Assembly (NCBI GenBank): GCA_025458585.1 | Contig: JALOSD010000203.1 | Span: forward strand, 1 to 5,718 | Direction: 5' to 3' | Length of the DNA stretch: 5,718 nt | Source: Burkholderiaceae bacterium | GTDB lineage: Bacteria > Pseudomonadota > Gammaproteobacteria > Burkholderiales > Burkholderiaceae_C | Part shown: positions 5,410 to 5,718 of the stretch, piece after piece | Layout: each line of letters starts with the position of its first letter | Numbering within the stretch: the first letter of the stretch is position 1 | Position numbers and translations under genes: made by a program | Notes under the pieces: model-generated | Databases searched by the model: none | Told to the model about the DNA's origin: nothing | Seen by the model: only the letters and a program-made list of their open reading frames with translations

Positions 5410-5718
5410 TCAGTGCAGCGCGCGATAGATCTCTTCGGCCAACTCCCGCGAAATGCCCTCGACGCTCGCCAGGTCGTCGACGCTCGCGCCGGCGACGCCG
5501 CGCACGCCGCCGAAGCGCTGCAGCAGCCGCGAGCGCTTCTTCGGGCCCACGCCCGGGATGTCCTCGAGCCGGCTCGCTCCGGTGCGCACGCTGGCGCGGC
5601 GCGCGCGCATGCCGGTGATCGCGAAGCGGTGCGCCTCGTCGCGGATCTGCGCGACGAGCATCAGCGCGGCCGAGTCGGCGCCGAGGTACACCTTGTCGCG
5701 CCCGTCGGCGAACACGAG
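5410..5718 (-). CDS. uvrC: UvrABC system protein C, C-terminal part (runs off the window edge)
   Basis: Endonuclease subunit that makes the dual incisions in nucleotide excision repair. Only the last 102 residues are visible, against about 600 in full-length UvrC; the gene continues past 5718. They contain the end of the RNase H-like nuclease domain with RDEAHRFAITGMR, the conserved stretch carrying the catalytic His. The paired helix-hairpin-helix DNA-binding region follows, with LEDIPGVGPKKRSRLLQRFG and SVEGISRELAEEIYRAL at the extreme C terminus. The stop is TGA at 5410-5412. Truncation is due to the window boundary and is not a mutation. The following gene is pgsA, as in many proteobacteria, but 195 nt away instead of overlapping. 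Confidence 0.95.
   Translation of the reverse strand, partial: LVFADGRDKVYLGADSAALMLVAQIRDEAHRFAITGMRARRASVRTGASRLEDIPGVGPKKRSRLLQRFGGVRGVAGASVDDLASVEGISRELAEEIYRALH

Overview
The window reads as a chromosomal segment of a GC-rich betaproteobacterium, most likely Burkholderiales. This rests on strong G/C bias at third codon positions, a DNA-binding protein HU with a Burkholderiales-like N-terminal sequence, and the neighbouring pairs uvrC-pgsA and hupB-tRNA-Val-ppiD. The assignment is inferred from protein resemblance, not from a marker gene. Every gene found lies on the minus strand, so the reading order runs from high to low coordinates.

Layout in transcription order: (1) the 3' end of uvrC (nucleotide excision repair), running off the right edge; (2) a 195-nt gap with an inverted repeat but no convincing promoter; (3) a tightly packed trio of pgsA (phosphatidylglycerophosphate synthase), an EamA/DMT-type transporter and a D-malate/tartrate dehydrogenase (dmlA/ttuC type), with both junctions being 4-nt ATGA overlaps; (4) a 176-nt gap holding a strong sigma-70 promoter and a G-looped 5'-leader hairpin; (5) hupB for HU; (6) tRNA-Val(UAC), which overlaps the 3' end of the hupB reading frame; (7) a 189-nt gap with a small hairpin; (8) ppiD, a membrane-anchored periplasmic parvulin-type folding factor; (9) 32 nt after ppiD containing a perfect TATAAT. 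No stretch over 300 nt lacks a gene.

Two conserved housekeeping blocks (repair/phospholipid and HU/tRNA/envelope folding) sit on either side of two metabolic genes, the transporter and the dehydrogenase. These two appear to be translated by coupling to pgsA.

The clearest oddity is hupB. Its frame has no stop at the usual 90-residue end, its C-terminal residues after Pro81 do not match the family, and it runs 45 nt into the tRNA-Val gene. Codon 90 coincides exactly with tRNA nucleotides 1-3. RNase P maturation of the tRNA from a shared transcript would therefore remove the HU stop codon. Nothing else points to a mobile element, CRISPR array, phage or novel defence system; apart from the hupB/tRNA junction this is an ordinary core-genome region.
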